Of a stretch of DNA of 64,000 nt, positions 29,654 to 37,559 are shown one piece after another. This DNA is from Flavobacteriales bacterium (GTDB lineage: Bacteria > Bacteroidota > Bacteroidia > Flavobacteriales_F > PHOS-HE28): NCBI GenBank assembly GCA_016721825.1, contig JADKHI010000003.1, positions 1 to 64,000 on the forward strand, read 5' to 3'. The notes under the pieces are model-generated. The model saw only the letters and a program-made list of their open reading frames with translations. It did not search any database and was not told the origin of the DNA. The translations under genes and the position numbers were made by a program. How positions within the stretch are numbered: the stretch's first letter is position 1; each line of letters begins with the position of its first letter.

Positions 29654-30889
29654 TTAATGAAAGTCGTCGTACAGCAGGTACTTCGCACGGACCTTGCGGA
29701 AGGCATCAAGCCCAAGCTTCCAGCTGGCGCGAATATGCTCTTCATCCATGCCCTTCGTGATCTGTTCATGCAAGGTGTTGGTGCCCGCCAGCTTGTCGAA
29801 GAAAGGCTTGAAGAAGGTGCTCTTGTCCGAGGGATAGGCCTGATACATACCGATGAGCCAATGCAAGGCCACGCGCGGCTCCATGCGGGTGAAGAAGGCG
29901 CCGTAGTCGCTGAGGTCGATGCCATGGCAGGGCTTATTGAGGTAGGGCGGTTCCTTCGCACCCGGCAGGCTTTGCGGTGTGAAATCAGCCACGCCCACTG
30001 TGCATCCCGGAAAGCCGATGATCTGAAAGGGCTTGGTGGTGCCACGGCCCACGCTGACCGGCGTGCCTTCGAAAAGGCCCAAGGAGGGATAGAGGTAGAC
30101 CGCCGCCATGTTGGGCAGGTTCGGCGAAGGGCGCACAGGCAGCTCATAGAACATGGCGTGGTCGTAAGCCAGGCAGGTGATCACTTGCAGGTCGCAGCGC
30201 ACCTTGTTGGACAGCCAGCCTTCGCCATTGATCATGCCGGCATACTCACCCATGGTCATGCCGTGCACCAGCGGCACGGGGTGCATGCCCACGAACGAAC
30301 TGTTGGCTGGCTCCAGCACGGGGCCATCCACATAGAAGCCGTTGGGGTTCGGGCGGTCCAACACCACCAGCTGCTTGTGCTGTTCCGCAGCGGCCTCCAT
30401 CACATAGTGCAGGGTGCTGATGTAGGTGTAGAAACGCACACCCACGTCCTGGATGTCGAAGACGAGCACATCCACATCGTTCAACTGCTCGGGCTTGGGC
30501 TTCTTGTTGTCGCCGTACAGGGAGATCAGCGGCAGACCCGTGCGGGCATCCCGTCCATCCTTCACGTGTTCACCGGCATCGGCATCACCCCGGAAGCCGT
30601 GCTCTGGCGCGAAGACCTTCACCACGTTCACCTTCAAGGCCAGGAGCGAATCCACCAGGTGGGTGGTACCGATGCGACCGGTCTGGTTGGTGACCACGGC
30701 CACGCGACGGTCCTTCAACAGGGGGAGGAAGCTGGCAGTGCGTTCCGCGCCTACGGTGATGGATGACGACGAGCTCGGTGGAATGATCCGGGGCGGCGCG
30801 GGTTGCTGGGCACAGGCGGTGCTACCGATCACGCACAGGAGCGCGGCTATCTTCGCCAGCGCACCGCCCATGGGTTTCCCCCACTTCAT
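29654..30889 (-). CDS. NamZ-like exo-beta-N-acetylmuramidase (DUF1343 family), lipoprotein or secreted
   Basis: Family landmarks are VAVVTNQTGR, FAPEHGFRGDADAGEHV, LVFDIQDVGVRFYTYISTL, LDRPNPNGFYVDGPVL and FIGMHPVPLVHGMTMGEYA-type text, through to PFQIIGFPG. NamZ enzymes remove N-acetylmuramic acid from the non-reducing end of peptidoglycan fragments, a wall-recycling step. The N-terminus after ATG 30889 (MKWGKPMGGALAKIAALLCVIGSTAC) is a signal peptide, with STAC suggesting a lipobox; an alternative ATG is at 30871. The open frame continues far upstream, but that part is antisense to the permease. The start region overlaps the divergent permease start at 30870. Confidence 0.85.
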   Translation of the reverse strand: MKWGKPMGGALAKIAALLCVIGSTACAQQPAPPRIIPPSSSSSITVGAERTASFLPLLKDRRVAVVTNQTGRIGTTHLVDSLLALKVNVVKVFAPEHGFRGDADAGEHVKDGRDARTGLPLISLYGDNKKPKPEQLNDVDVLVFDIQDVGVRFYTYISTLHYVMEAAAEQHKQLVVLDRPNPNGFYVDGPVLEPANSSFVGMHPVPLVHGMTMGEYAGMINGEGWLSNKVRCDLQVITCLAYDHAMFYELPVRPSPNLPNMAAVYLYPSLGLFEGTPVSVGRGTTKPFQIIGFPGCTVGVADFTPQSLPGAKEPPYLNKPCHGIDLSDYGAFFTRMEPRVALHWLIGMYQAYPSDKSTFFKPFFDKLAGTNTLHEQITKGMDEEHIRASWKLGLDAFRKVRAKYLLYDDFH

Positions 30890-32400
30890 CGCACGCCGCA
30901 TACTCAGTGACACCGACCGCCAGCAGCGGTTGTCGCGGCCCATTGTACTGATCGCAGTGCTTGGCATCGTCATCGGCATGGCGGTCATGATCATCACGGT
31001 CGGTATCAGCAGTGGCTTCCAGCGCGAGATCCGGTCCAAGGTCGTGGGGGCGGGCTCGCACATCCAGGTGGTCTCCATCGGACAGAACGACCCCAAAGAA
31101 ACACCGCGCGTGCTCATCGATCCGGAACTCACGACGGAGCTACTGGCCATTCCCGGCGTCCGGCATGTCCAGATCCATGCCACGAAGCCCGGCATCATTG
31201 AGACCGCGGAGGAGATCGAGGGCGTAGTGGTGAAGGGCGTGGGCGCCGATTTCGACTGGGCCTTCTGGAACGCGCACATCGTGGAAGGCACCACCATCGA
31301 CCCGTTGGACAGCGCCAGCACACCGGGCGTGCTCCTCTCCCGCTACCTCGCCAAGCGCCTCGCCATCGGCGTCAGCGACACCATCACCATCTACCTGGTG
31401 AAGGGCCGCGAGGACATCCGCCCGCGGAAGTTCGCCGTGAAGGGACTGTATGAAACGGGTCTGGAGAAGATCGATCACCAGCTCGTCTTCATCGGCATCG
31501 GCGTCATGCAGCGGTTCGCTCAATGGGGGTTGCGGGCGGAGATCCTGGTCGACGTCGCCCATCGGACGGAACGATCACGGTGGAAGCCCTAGCGTTCGGG
31601 GGAGACCGGGTCTACGACTATGAGTGGCAGAACACTCCGTTGAAAGGCAAGGGACCGCATTCCATATGCATCGAAGGCGACAGCTCCATTTCACTTATCG
31701 TCAGTGACGCCAGCGGCACCTGCCCAATACCACGACGACCATCAACCCCCAGAACCTCGGCCCTAATCCATCCAGGGGCGCATGCTAGCCGGCTTATCGA
31801 GTGGACCACGCCGGCACTGGAGGCACCTACGACAAGTATTGCGGTGGCTACGAGGTGGCCATCGACGACCTGGACCGGCTCAGCGAGATCGATGACGCGG
31901 TATACCAAGCGCTTCCCCAAGGGCTCCGCACGGTAACCGTGAAGCAGCGCTTCGGCGAGATCTTCGCTTGGCTGAACCTGTTGGACACCAACGTGGTGGT
32001 GGTGATCGCCCTGATGGTGATCGTCGCCATCATCAACATGACCAGCGCGCTGCTCATCATCATCCTGGAGCGCACCACCATGATCGGCGTGCTGAAGGCC
32101 CTGGGCAGCAGCAATGGCGCCATCCGGCGGATCTTCCTGATCGACGCGGCCTACATCCTGGGCTTCGGCATCGTGCTGGGCGACCTGCTGGGCATCGGGC
32201 TCTGCGCACTTCAGGACTTCTTCGGCATCGTCCGCCTGCCGATCGAGAGCTACTACGTGGACCAGGTCCCCGTGCACCTGGACCCCATGGCCATCCTCGC
32301 GCTGAACGTGGGGACCCTTGCCGTGTGTGTTGCCGCGCTGGTGCTGCCTTCGTGGTTGGTCACGCGCATCGCTCCGGCTCGGGCCATTCGCTTCGATTAG
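30870..32400 (+). CDS. FtsX/LolC-type ABC transporter permease (three frameshifts in the periplasmic loop)
   Basis: ATG 30870 gives MGFPHFIARRILS, the usual start of this family, followed by TM1 (IVLIAVLGIVIGMAVMIITV) and a MacB-type periplasmic domain. The frame is interrupted near 31555 (shift into GTITVEALAFGGDRVYDYEW), near 31720 and near 31790 (shift into VDHAGTGGTYDKYCGGYEVAIDDLD). Three C-terminal membrane segments follow (VVVVIALMVIVAIINMTSALL, YILGFGIVLGDLLGIGL, LNVGTLAVCVAALVL). The total is 510 codons plus one base. These permeases work with a LolD-like ATPase in lipoprotein or substrate export across the inner membrane; no ATPase gene is adjacent. The frameshifts may be assembly errors. 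Confidence 0.75.
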
Positions 32401-32417
32401 GCCCGCGCGGCAAAGGA

Positions 32418-32425
32418 TACCTTTG
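32418..32425 (+). promoter_or_regulatory. Candidate -7 promoter element for the CBS-like gene
   Basis: TACCTTTG fits TAnnTTTG and would start transcription near 32432, about 30 bases before the ATG. The expected TTTG about 19 bases upstream is not well conserved (GATT). Confidence 0.35.
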
Positions 32426-32460
32426 GGGTCCGATAAGGCCACTGCCCTGTCGGCACCTGC

Positions 32461-33816
32461 ATGAAGATCCACGAGAACATCCTCACCACCATCGGCAACA
32501 CGCCCTTGGTGAAGCTCAACCGATTGACCAAGGACGTCGCCGCCACCGTGCTGGCCAAGGTCGAGACCTTCAACCCCGGCAACAGCATCAAGGACCGCAT
32601 GGCGATCAAAATGATCGAGGATGCGGAGAAGGACGGTCGCCTGAAACCCGGTGGCACCATCATCGAAGGCACCAGCGGCAACACCGGCATGGGCCTGGCC
32701 ATCGGCGCCATCATCAAGGGCTACAAGTGCATCTTCACCACCACGGACAAGCAGAGCCGTGAGAAGGTCGACATCCTGCGGGCCTTCGGTGCCGAAGTGA
32801 TCGTGTGCCCCACCAACGTGGACCCCGAGGATCCGCGCAGCTACTACAGCGTTTCCTCGAGGCTGGAGCGGGAAGTGCCCAACAGCTGGAAACCGAACCA
32901 GTACGACAACCTCAGCAACAGCCAGGCGCACTACGAAAGCACCGGCCCCGAGATCTGGGAGCAGACCGGCGGCAAGGTGGACCACCTGGTGGTGGGCGTG
33001 GGCACTGGCGGCACCATCTGCGGCACCGGCAAGTTCCTGAAGGAGAAGAACCCGAACTTGAAGATCTGGGGCATCGACACCTACGGCTCGGTCTTCAAGA
33101 AGCTGAAGGAGACGGGCATCTTCGACAAGAACGAGATCTACCCCTACATCACCGAAGGCATCGGTGAGGATTTCGTGCCGGCCAACGTGGACATGGACCT
33201 CATCGACCATTTCGAGAAGGTGACCGATCGCGACGCCGCCATCATGACGCGACGCATCGTGAAGGAGGAAGCCATCTTCGTGGGCAACAGCGCGGGCAGC
33301 GCCATGGCCGGCCTGCTACAGCTGAAGGAAAACTTCAAGAAGGGCGAAGTGGTGGTGGTGATCTTCCACGACCACGGTACGCGCTACGTGGGCAAGATGT
33401 TCAACGACGACTGGATGCGCGAACGCGGTTTCCTGGTCGAAGAGAAGCCCACCGCCGGCGACCTGCTGAAAGGCAAGGACCTGCAACTGCTCAGCGTGGA
33501 GGCCGATGAGCCGGTGCTGATGGCCATCGACAAGATGCGCAAGCACAACATCGACCAGCTGCCCGTGATGGAGAACGGCAAGCCCGTCGGTACCATCACC
33601 GATGCCCGCCTGTTCGACGCGATCCTGGAGGATGCCGAAGTGCGCCACCAGAAGAACCGCACCGTGATGGGGCCTTCCCTGCCGGTGATGGGCCTGGACG
33701 CCACCTTGGAAGAGGTGGCCGCGAAGCTGGGCAACGGCAGCCCCGCCGTGTTGGTGGAACAACCGAACGGCTACGGGATCCTGACGAAGCAGGATATCAT
33801 CGGAAAGCTGAAATGA
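32461..33816 (+). CDS. Cystathionine beta-synthase / cysteine synthase-like PLP enzyme with C-terminal CBS domains
   Basis: The 451-residue protein has the type-II PLP fold: K44 in NPGNSIKDRM is the Schiff-base lysine, SGNTG (about residue 72) binds the substrate, and GTGGTICGTG binds the cofactor phosphate. Residues about 335-450 form a pair of CBS domains (VLMAIDKMRKHNIDQLPVMENGKPVG ... AVLVEQPNGYGILTKQDII). This layout matches bacterial cystathionine beta-synthases (serine plus homocysteine to cystathionine), although O-acetylserine sulfhydrylase activity cannot be excluded from sequence alone. It lies between the permease and a RAYT gene. Confidence 0.88.
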   Translation: MKIHENILTTIGNTPLVKLNRLTKDVAATVLAKVETFNPGNSIKDRMAIKMIEDAEKDGRLKPGGTIIEGTSGNTGMGLAIGAIIKGYKCIFTTTDKQSREKVDILRAFGAEVIVCPTNVDPEDPRSYYSVSSRLEREVPNSWKPNQYDNLSNSQAHYESTGPEIWEQTGGKVDHLVVGVGTGGTICGTGKFLKEKNPNLKIWGIDTYGSVFKKLKETGIFDKNEIYPYITEGIGEDFVPANVDMDLIDHFEKVTDRDAAIMTRRIVKEEAIFVGNSAGSAMAGLLQLKENFKKGEVVVVIFHDHGTRYVGKMFNDDWMRERGFLVEEKPTAGDLLKGKDLQLLSVEADEPVLMAIDKMRKHNIDQLPVMENGKPVGTITDARLFDAILEDAEVRHQKNRTVMGPSLPVMGLDATLEEVAAKLGNGSPAVLVEQPNGYGILTKQDIIGKLK

Positions 33817-33820
33817 CGTT

Positions 33821-33845
33821 GTACCTGCGACCCACCGGGTCGCCC
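33821..33845 (+). repeat. REP-like hairpin A upstream of the RAYT gene
   Basis: GCGACCC (33827-33833) and GGGTCGC (33837-33843) form a 7-bp stem with a 3-base loop, preceded by GTACC. It lies between the CBS-like stop (33816) and the RAYT start (33860). A copy agreeing at about 22 of 25 positions is inverted at 34149-34173. Confidence 0.6.
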
Positions 33846-33859
33846 CTATTGCCGCCTCC

Positions 33860-34405
33860 ATGCCCCTGCGTTACCGCAAGCATATCAGGCTACCTGACCA
33901 TGACTACACAAAGGGCGCCTATTTCGTGACCTTGGGCACACGGCCGAGAATGCAGGTGTTCGGACGGATCATCGGAACGGATGCCACCGCTCGCATGGAA
34001 CTGAACGCTATCGGCGGCATCGTGGATGAATGCTGGCGCACCATTCCGGACCATTTCCCCCATGTGCGCCTGCATGAAATGCAGATCATGCCTGATCATG
34101 TGCACGCGATATTGCAATTGGATCACAGGATCGTCCACGGCACCGTACAGGCGACCCAGTGGGTCGCTGGTACGGATGCCGTGGGCGGATCCCGCCGCAT
34201 CGCGAATGGACCACGTCGCGGTTCATTGGCGGCGATCATCGGGGCGTTCAAATCGGAAACCACTAAACGGGTCAACCGGTTGAACGATACCCCGGCCAGG
34301 TCGCTGTGGCAGCCGAACTACTACGAGCGTGCCATCCGCGAACACACCTGCGAACGGGGACGCATCGCTCTGTACATCGCCGAGAACCCGAAGAACTGGC
34401 GATGA
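33860..34405 (+). CDS. REP-associated tyrosine transposase (RAYT, Y1 HUH family)
   Basis: The 181-residue protein shows the family start (RYRKHIRLPDHDYTKGAYFVTLGT), the metal-binding HUH motif as H80-V-H82 in IMPDHVHAIL, and the nucleophile tyrosine in QPNYYERAIR (Y154 or Y155). RAYTs are single-copy relatives of IS200/IS605 transposases that cut REP hairpins and are usually vertically inherited rather than mobile. A REP-like hairpin sits just upstream and an inverted copy lies inside the coding sequence. The stop overlaps the ATG of the next gene by 4 bases. Confidence 0.85.
   Translation: MPLRYRKHIRLPDHDYTKGAYFVTLGTRPRMQVFGRIIGTDATARMELNAIGGIVDECWRTIPDHFPHVRLHEMQIMPDHVHAILQLDHRIVHGTVQATQWVAGTDAVGGSRRIANGPRRGSLAAIIGAFKSETTKRVNRLNDTPARSLWQPNYYERAIREHTCERGRIALYIAENPKNWR
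34145..34173 (-). repeat. REP-like hairpin B inside the RAYT gene
   Basis: GCGACCC (34151-34157) and GGGTCGC (34161-34167) are framed by GTAC at both ends (34145-34148 and 34170-34173). Read on the minus strand it is GTACCA followed by the same stem as hairpin A. It encodes the segment VQATQWVAGT of the transposase. Confidence 0.55.
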
Positions 34406-35199
34406 CCATGTTCTCCCACACCGACCAAATGCGCCGCAAGGTCAACGTGCCTGCCGCACCCCAACGGATCATCTCCCTCGTCCCGTCGCAGACCGAACTG
34501 CTCTACGACCTCGGTCTCGGCGAGCGCGTGGTGGGCATCACCAAGTTCTGCGTGCACCCGGAGATCTGGTTCAAATCGAAGCACCGCGTGGGCGGCACGA
34601 AGAAGGTGGACATGGACAAGGTCCGCGCACTGAAGCCGGACCTGATCATCGGCAACAAGGAGGAGAACGAGCGGAAGGACATTCAGGCGTTGGAAAAGGA
34701 GTTCCCCGTGTGGATGAGCGACGTGCGCGATCTGGACAGTGCCTTGGAGATGATCCGGCAGGTAGGCGAGCTTACCGGCACGAAGGACAAGGCGGAGGCG
34801 CTCAGCAACCGCATCACGGATGCGTTCGCCAAACAGCATTACATCGACCCGCCCTTGACCGTGGCCTACCTGATCTGGCGGGAGCCTTTCATGGTGGCCG
34901 GCCATGGCACCTTCGTGAACGACATGTTGAAACGCTGCGGCTTGCAGAACGTGTTCGACGAGGGCGATGCGCGCTACCCGGAGATCACGCCCCAAGAGCT
35001 GGCGGAGTCGGATCCTGACATCATCCTCCTCTCCTCCGAGCCTTACCCGTTCAAGGAAAAGCACGTCCAGGAGCTGAATATGATCTGCCCCGGTACACCG
35101 GTGAAGCTGGTGGATGGCGAAATGTTCAGCTGGTACGGCAGTCGCTTGTTGCAGGCCCCGGCCTACTTCAGCGGTCTACTGAGCGGATGGGCGGTGTAG
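34402..35199 (+). CDS. Helical-backbone metal receptor / BtuF-like substrate-binding protein without a signal peptide
   Basis: The 265-residue product matches the periplasmic binding-protein class III fold: PQRIISLVPSQTELLYDLGLGERVVGIT, KPDLIIGNKEENERKDI, LTGTKDKAEAL, MVAGHGTFVNDMLKRCG and DPDIILLSSEPYPFKEKH. BtuF-type proteins deliver cobalamin or a metal-chelate to an ABC importer. No signal peptide is visible after ATG 34402 (MTMFSHTDQMRRKVNVP), so it may act in the cytoplasm or use another export route. It overlaps the RAYT gene by ATGA, so the two are probably translated from one mRNA; no permease or ATPase of an importer is nearby. Confidence 0.78.
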   Translation: MTMFSHTDQMRRKVNVPAAPQRIISLVPSQTELLYDLGLGERVVGITKFCVHPEIWFKSKHRVGGTKKVDMDKVRALKPDLIIGNKEENERKDIQALEKEFPVWMSDVRDLDSALEMIRQVGELTGTKDKAEALSNRITDAFAKQHYIDPPLTVAYLIWREPFMVAGHGTFVNDMLKRCGLQNVFDEGDARYPEITPQELAESDPDIILLSSEPYPFKEKHVQELNMICPGTPVKLVDGEMFSWYGSRLLQAPAYFSGLLSGWAV

Positions 35200-35248
35200 C
35201 CACCTGCCGGACCGGGCTACCTTAGCGACCGTTCCAGTCCAGCCTGCG

Positions 35249-37525
35249 ATGCGCCTTGGTGTCCTCCTCATCGGCCTGCTCGTGGCGCTGGGCTCCGGTG
35301 CCCAACAAGTGGGCCTGGTGCTCAGCGGGGGCGGCGCCGTGGGCCTCACCCACATCGGGGTGATGAAGGCCTTGGAGGAGAACGACATCCCCATTGACTA
35401 CATCGCGGGCAGCAGCATGGGCGCGCTCGTGGGCGCCATGTACGCAGCAGGTTATTCGCCCTGGGAGATGGACTCCTTGTTCAGCACCGAGCGCTTCCGG
35501 CTGATGGCCGATGGCGGGTTGGAGGACGAGTACATCTTCTACTTCAAGCAGGACATCCCGGATGCCTCGCTCATCAACCTGAAGTTCGACCTCGACACCA
35601 GCCTGCAAGCATCCCTGCCCACCAACCTGCGCAGTCCCGTGCTCATCGACTACGAGCAGCTGCAGATGTTCGCAGGAGCCAGCGCCGTAAGCGGCAGCGA
35701 CATGGACAGCCTCTTCGTGCCGTACCGTTGCGTTGCCAGCGACATTACAGCACAGCGTCCGGTGATGTTCGACCGCGGCGACCTGGCCCAGGCCGTGCGC
35801 GCCAGCATGAGCTACCCCTTCTACTTCAAGCCCATCCGCATCGAAGGACACCTGATGATGGACGGTGGCCTGTACAACAACTTCCCCAGCGACGTGATGT
35901 ACGGCGAGTTCCTGCCGGACATCATCCTGGGCAGCAATGTGGCCTACAACGCACCGCCGCCCAGCGAGGACGACCTGATGAGCCAGCTGAAGGCGATGTT
36001 GCAGGAGAAGACGAACTACTCGGTGATCTGCGAGAACGGCATCATCGTGGAACCGAAAACGACCACCACCCTCTTCGACTTCAGCAACGCACAGCAACCC
36101 ATCCTGGATGGCTACAACGCGGCCATGGAGCGCATGCCGGAGATCAAGGCTGCCATCGCTCGTAGGGTGCCCCGCGCGGAACTGGAAGCACGTCGCAAAC
36201 ACTTCCGTTCGAAGATGCCCCCGACCGTCTTCGGGGACATCCATGTGCAGGGCCTGAGCCGCAGCCAGACCGTGTTCGCCGAGCACCTGCTGAACAAGCG
36301 CGAAGAGCCGATCGACGCGAAGACGCTGAAGCCGCGCTACTTCCGCCTGTATGCCGACCACGCCGTGAGCGGCCTGCATCCCAAGGCCACCTATCGGGAG
36401 GAACGCGGCAACTACGACCTGGAACTGCTGGTGAAACGCGAGAAGAAACTACACGTGCGCTTCGGCGGCATGTTCAGCTCACGCCCCATCAACACGGGCA
36501 TGGTGGGCTTGCGCTACAACCTCTTCGGGCGCACCAGCAGCCGCATCGAGGCGCTCTCCTACTTCGGCAAGTTCTACACGGCCGGTCAGTTGAAGGTGCG
36601 TAGTGACCTTAGCACCCGGCTGCCCATTTACCTCGAACCAACCTTCACGCTCCAGCGCACGGACTACTTCAGCAGCTTCTCCACATTCTTCGAGGAAGTG
36701 CGCCCCGGCTATGTGGTGATGCGGGAGACCTGGGGTGGCCTGAACACGGGCATGGCGCTGGGCAACAAGGGTCTGTTGCGGTTGGACGGCAAGTACGCAC
36801 AGACCAAGGACAGCTACTACCAGTCCCTCGACTTCAGCCCGATCGACACGGCGGACGTCACGGAATTCTACTTCGGCACGGTGGGGATCATGGCTGAGCG
36901 CAACAGCCTGAACCGCAAGCAGCACCCCAACGCGGGCGAGCAGTTATCCGCCGAACTCCGCTACGTCGGCGGCGATGAGCGCACCACGCCCGGCAGCACC
37001 TCCGAGAACACCGGAGTGTACAACCACCACCACGAGTGGGTGACGGCGAAGGTGAAGCTTGACAAGTACTTCATTCCCCGCGGCACCGTGCGCTTCGGCA
37101 TGCTGCTGGAAGGCGTGTACAGCACCCAGACCTACTTTCAGAACTACACCGCCACCGTGGTGCGGGCGCCGGCTTTCCAGCCCACACCCGAGAGCAAGAC
37201 CTTCTTCATCAACGAGTTCCGCGCGCCGCAATACCTCGCGGGTGGCGTGCGCACCATCATCGCTGTGGCCCGCAACAAGTTCGACCTGCGGCTGGAGGGC
37301 TATGTGTTCCAACCCTACAAGCCCCTGCTGCGCGGCGATTTCGACAACACCGTACAGGGCGACCCCATCAGTGAACGCTACTACATCGCCAGCGGCTCGC
37401 TGATCTACCAAAGCCCCGTGGGACCGGTCTGGTTCAACACCAGCTACTTCGATGGACTTGATGAGCCCTGGGCCTGGAGCCTCAATTTCGGCTATGTGCT
37501 GTTCGCACAGAAAGCGATGGAGTGA
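35249..37525 (+). CDS. Patatin-like phospholipase fused to POTRA and outer-membrane beta-barrel (PlpD-like)
   Basis: The 758-residue product has a signal peptide (LGVLLIGLLVALGSGAQ) and a patatin domain at residues about 20-300: the oxyanion glycine run LSGGGAVGL, the nucleophile S56 in AGSSMGAL and D205 in MDGGLYNN complete a Ser-Asp dyad. Residues about 325-395 (FGDIHVQGLSRSQTVFAEHLLN) look like a POTRA domain, and the remainder alternates aromatic/polar strands ending GYVLFAQKAME, typical of a BamA/TpsB-type 16-strand barrel. Such proteins use the barrel to place the lipase domain in the periplasm or outside the cell. The gene stands alone, 49 bases after the BtuF-like gene. Confidence 0.85.
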   Translation: MRLGVLLIGLLVALGSGAQQVGLVLSGGGAVGLTHIGVMKALEENDIPIDYIAGSSMGALVGAMYAAGYSPWEMDSLFSTERFRLMADGGLEDEYIFYFKQDIPDASLINLKFDLDTSLQASLPTNLRSPVLIDYEQLQMFAGASAVSGSDMDSLFVPYRCVASDITAQRPVMFDRGDLAQAVRASMSYPFYFKPIRIEGHLMMDGGLYNNFPSDVMYGEFLPDIILGSNVAYNAPPPSEDDLMSQLKAMLQEKTNYSVICENGIIVEPKTTTTLFDFSNAQQPILDGYNAAMERMPEIKAAIARRVPRAELEARRKHFRSKMPPTVFGDIHVQGLSRSQTVFAEHLLNKREEPIDAKTLKPRYFRLYADHAVSGLHPKATYREERGNYDLELLVKREKKLHVRFGGMFSSRPINTGMVGLRYNLFGRTSSRIEALSYFGKFYTAGQLKVRSDLSTRLPIYLEPTFTLQRTDYFSSFSTFFEEVRPGYVVMRETWGGLNTGMALGNKGLLRLDGKYAQTKDSYYQSLDFSPIDTADVTEFYFGTVGIMAERNSLNRKQHPNAGEQLSAELRYVGGDERTTPGSTSENTGVYNHHHEWVTAKVKLDKYFIPRGTVRFGMLLEGVYSTQTYFQNYTATVVRAPAFQPTPESKTFFINEFRAPQYLAGGVRTIIAVARNKFDLRLEGYVFQPYKPLLRGDFDNTVQGDPISERYYIASGSLIYQSPVGPVWFNTSYFDGLDEPWAWSLNFGYVLFAQKAME

Positions 37526-37559
37526 TATCGCCGGGTCCGTGAAGCGATAATTTGGAGGC

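Noticed and set aside
33860..34405. The RAYT gene as an active insertion sequence
   Set aside because: No terminal inverted repeats, target-site duplication or accessory TnpB gene is visible; RAYTs are normally resident single-copy genes.
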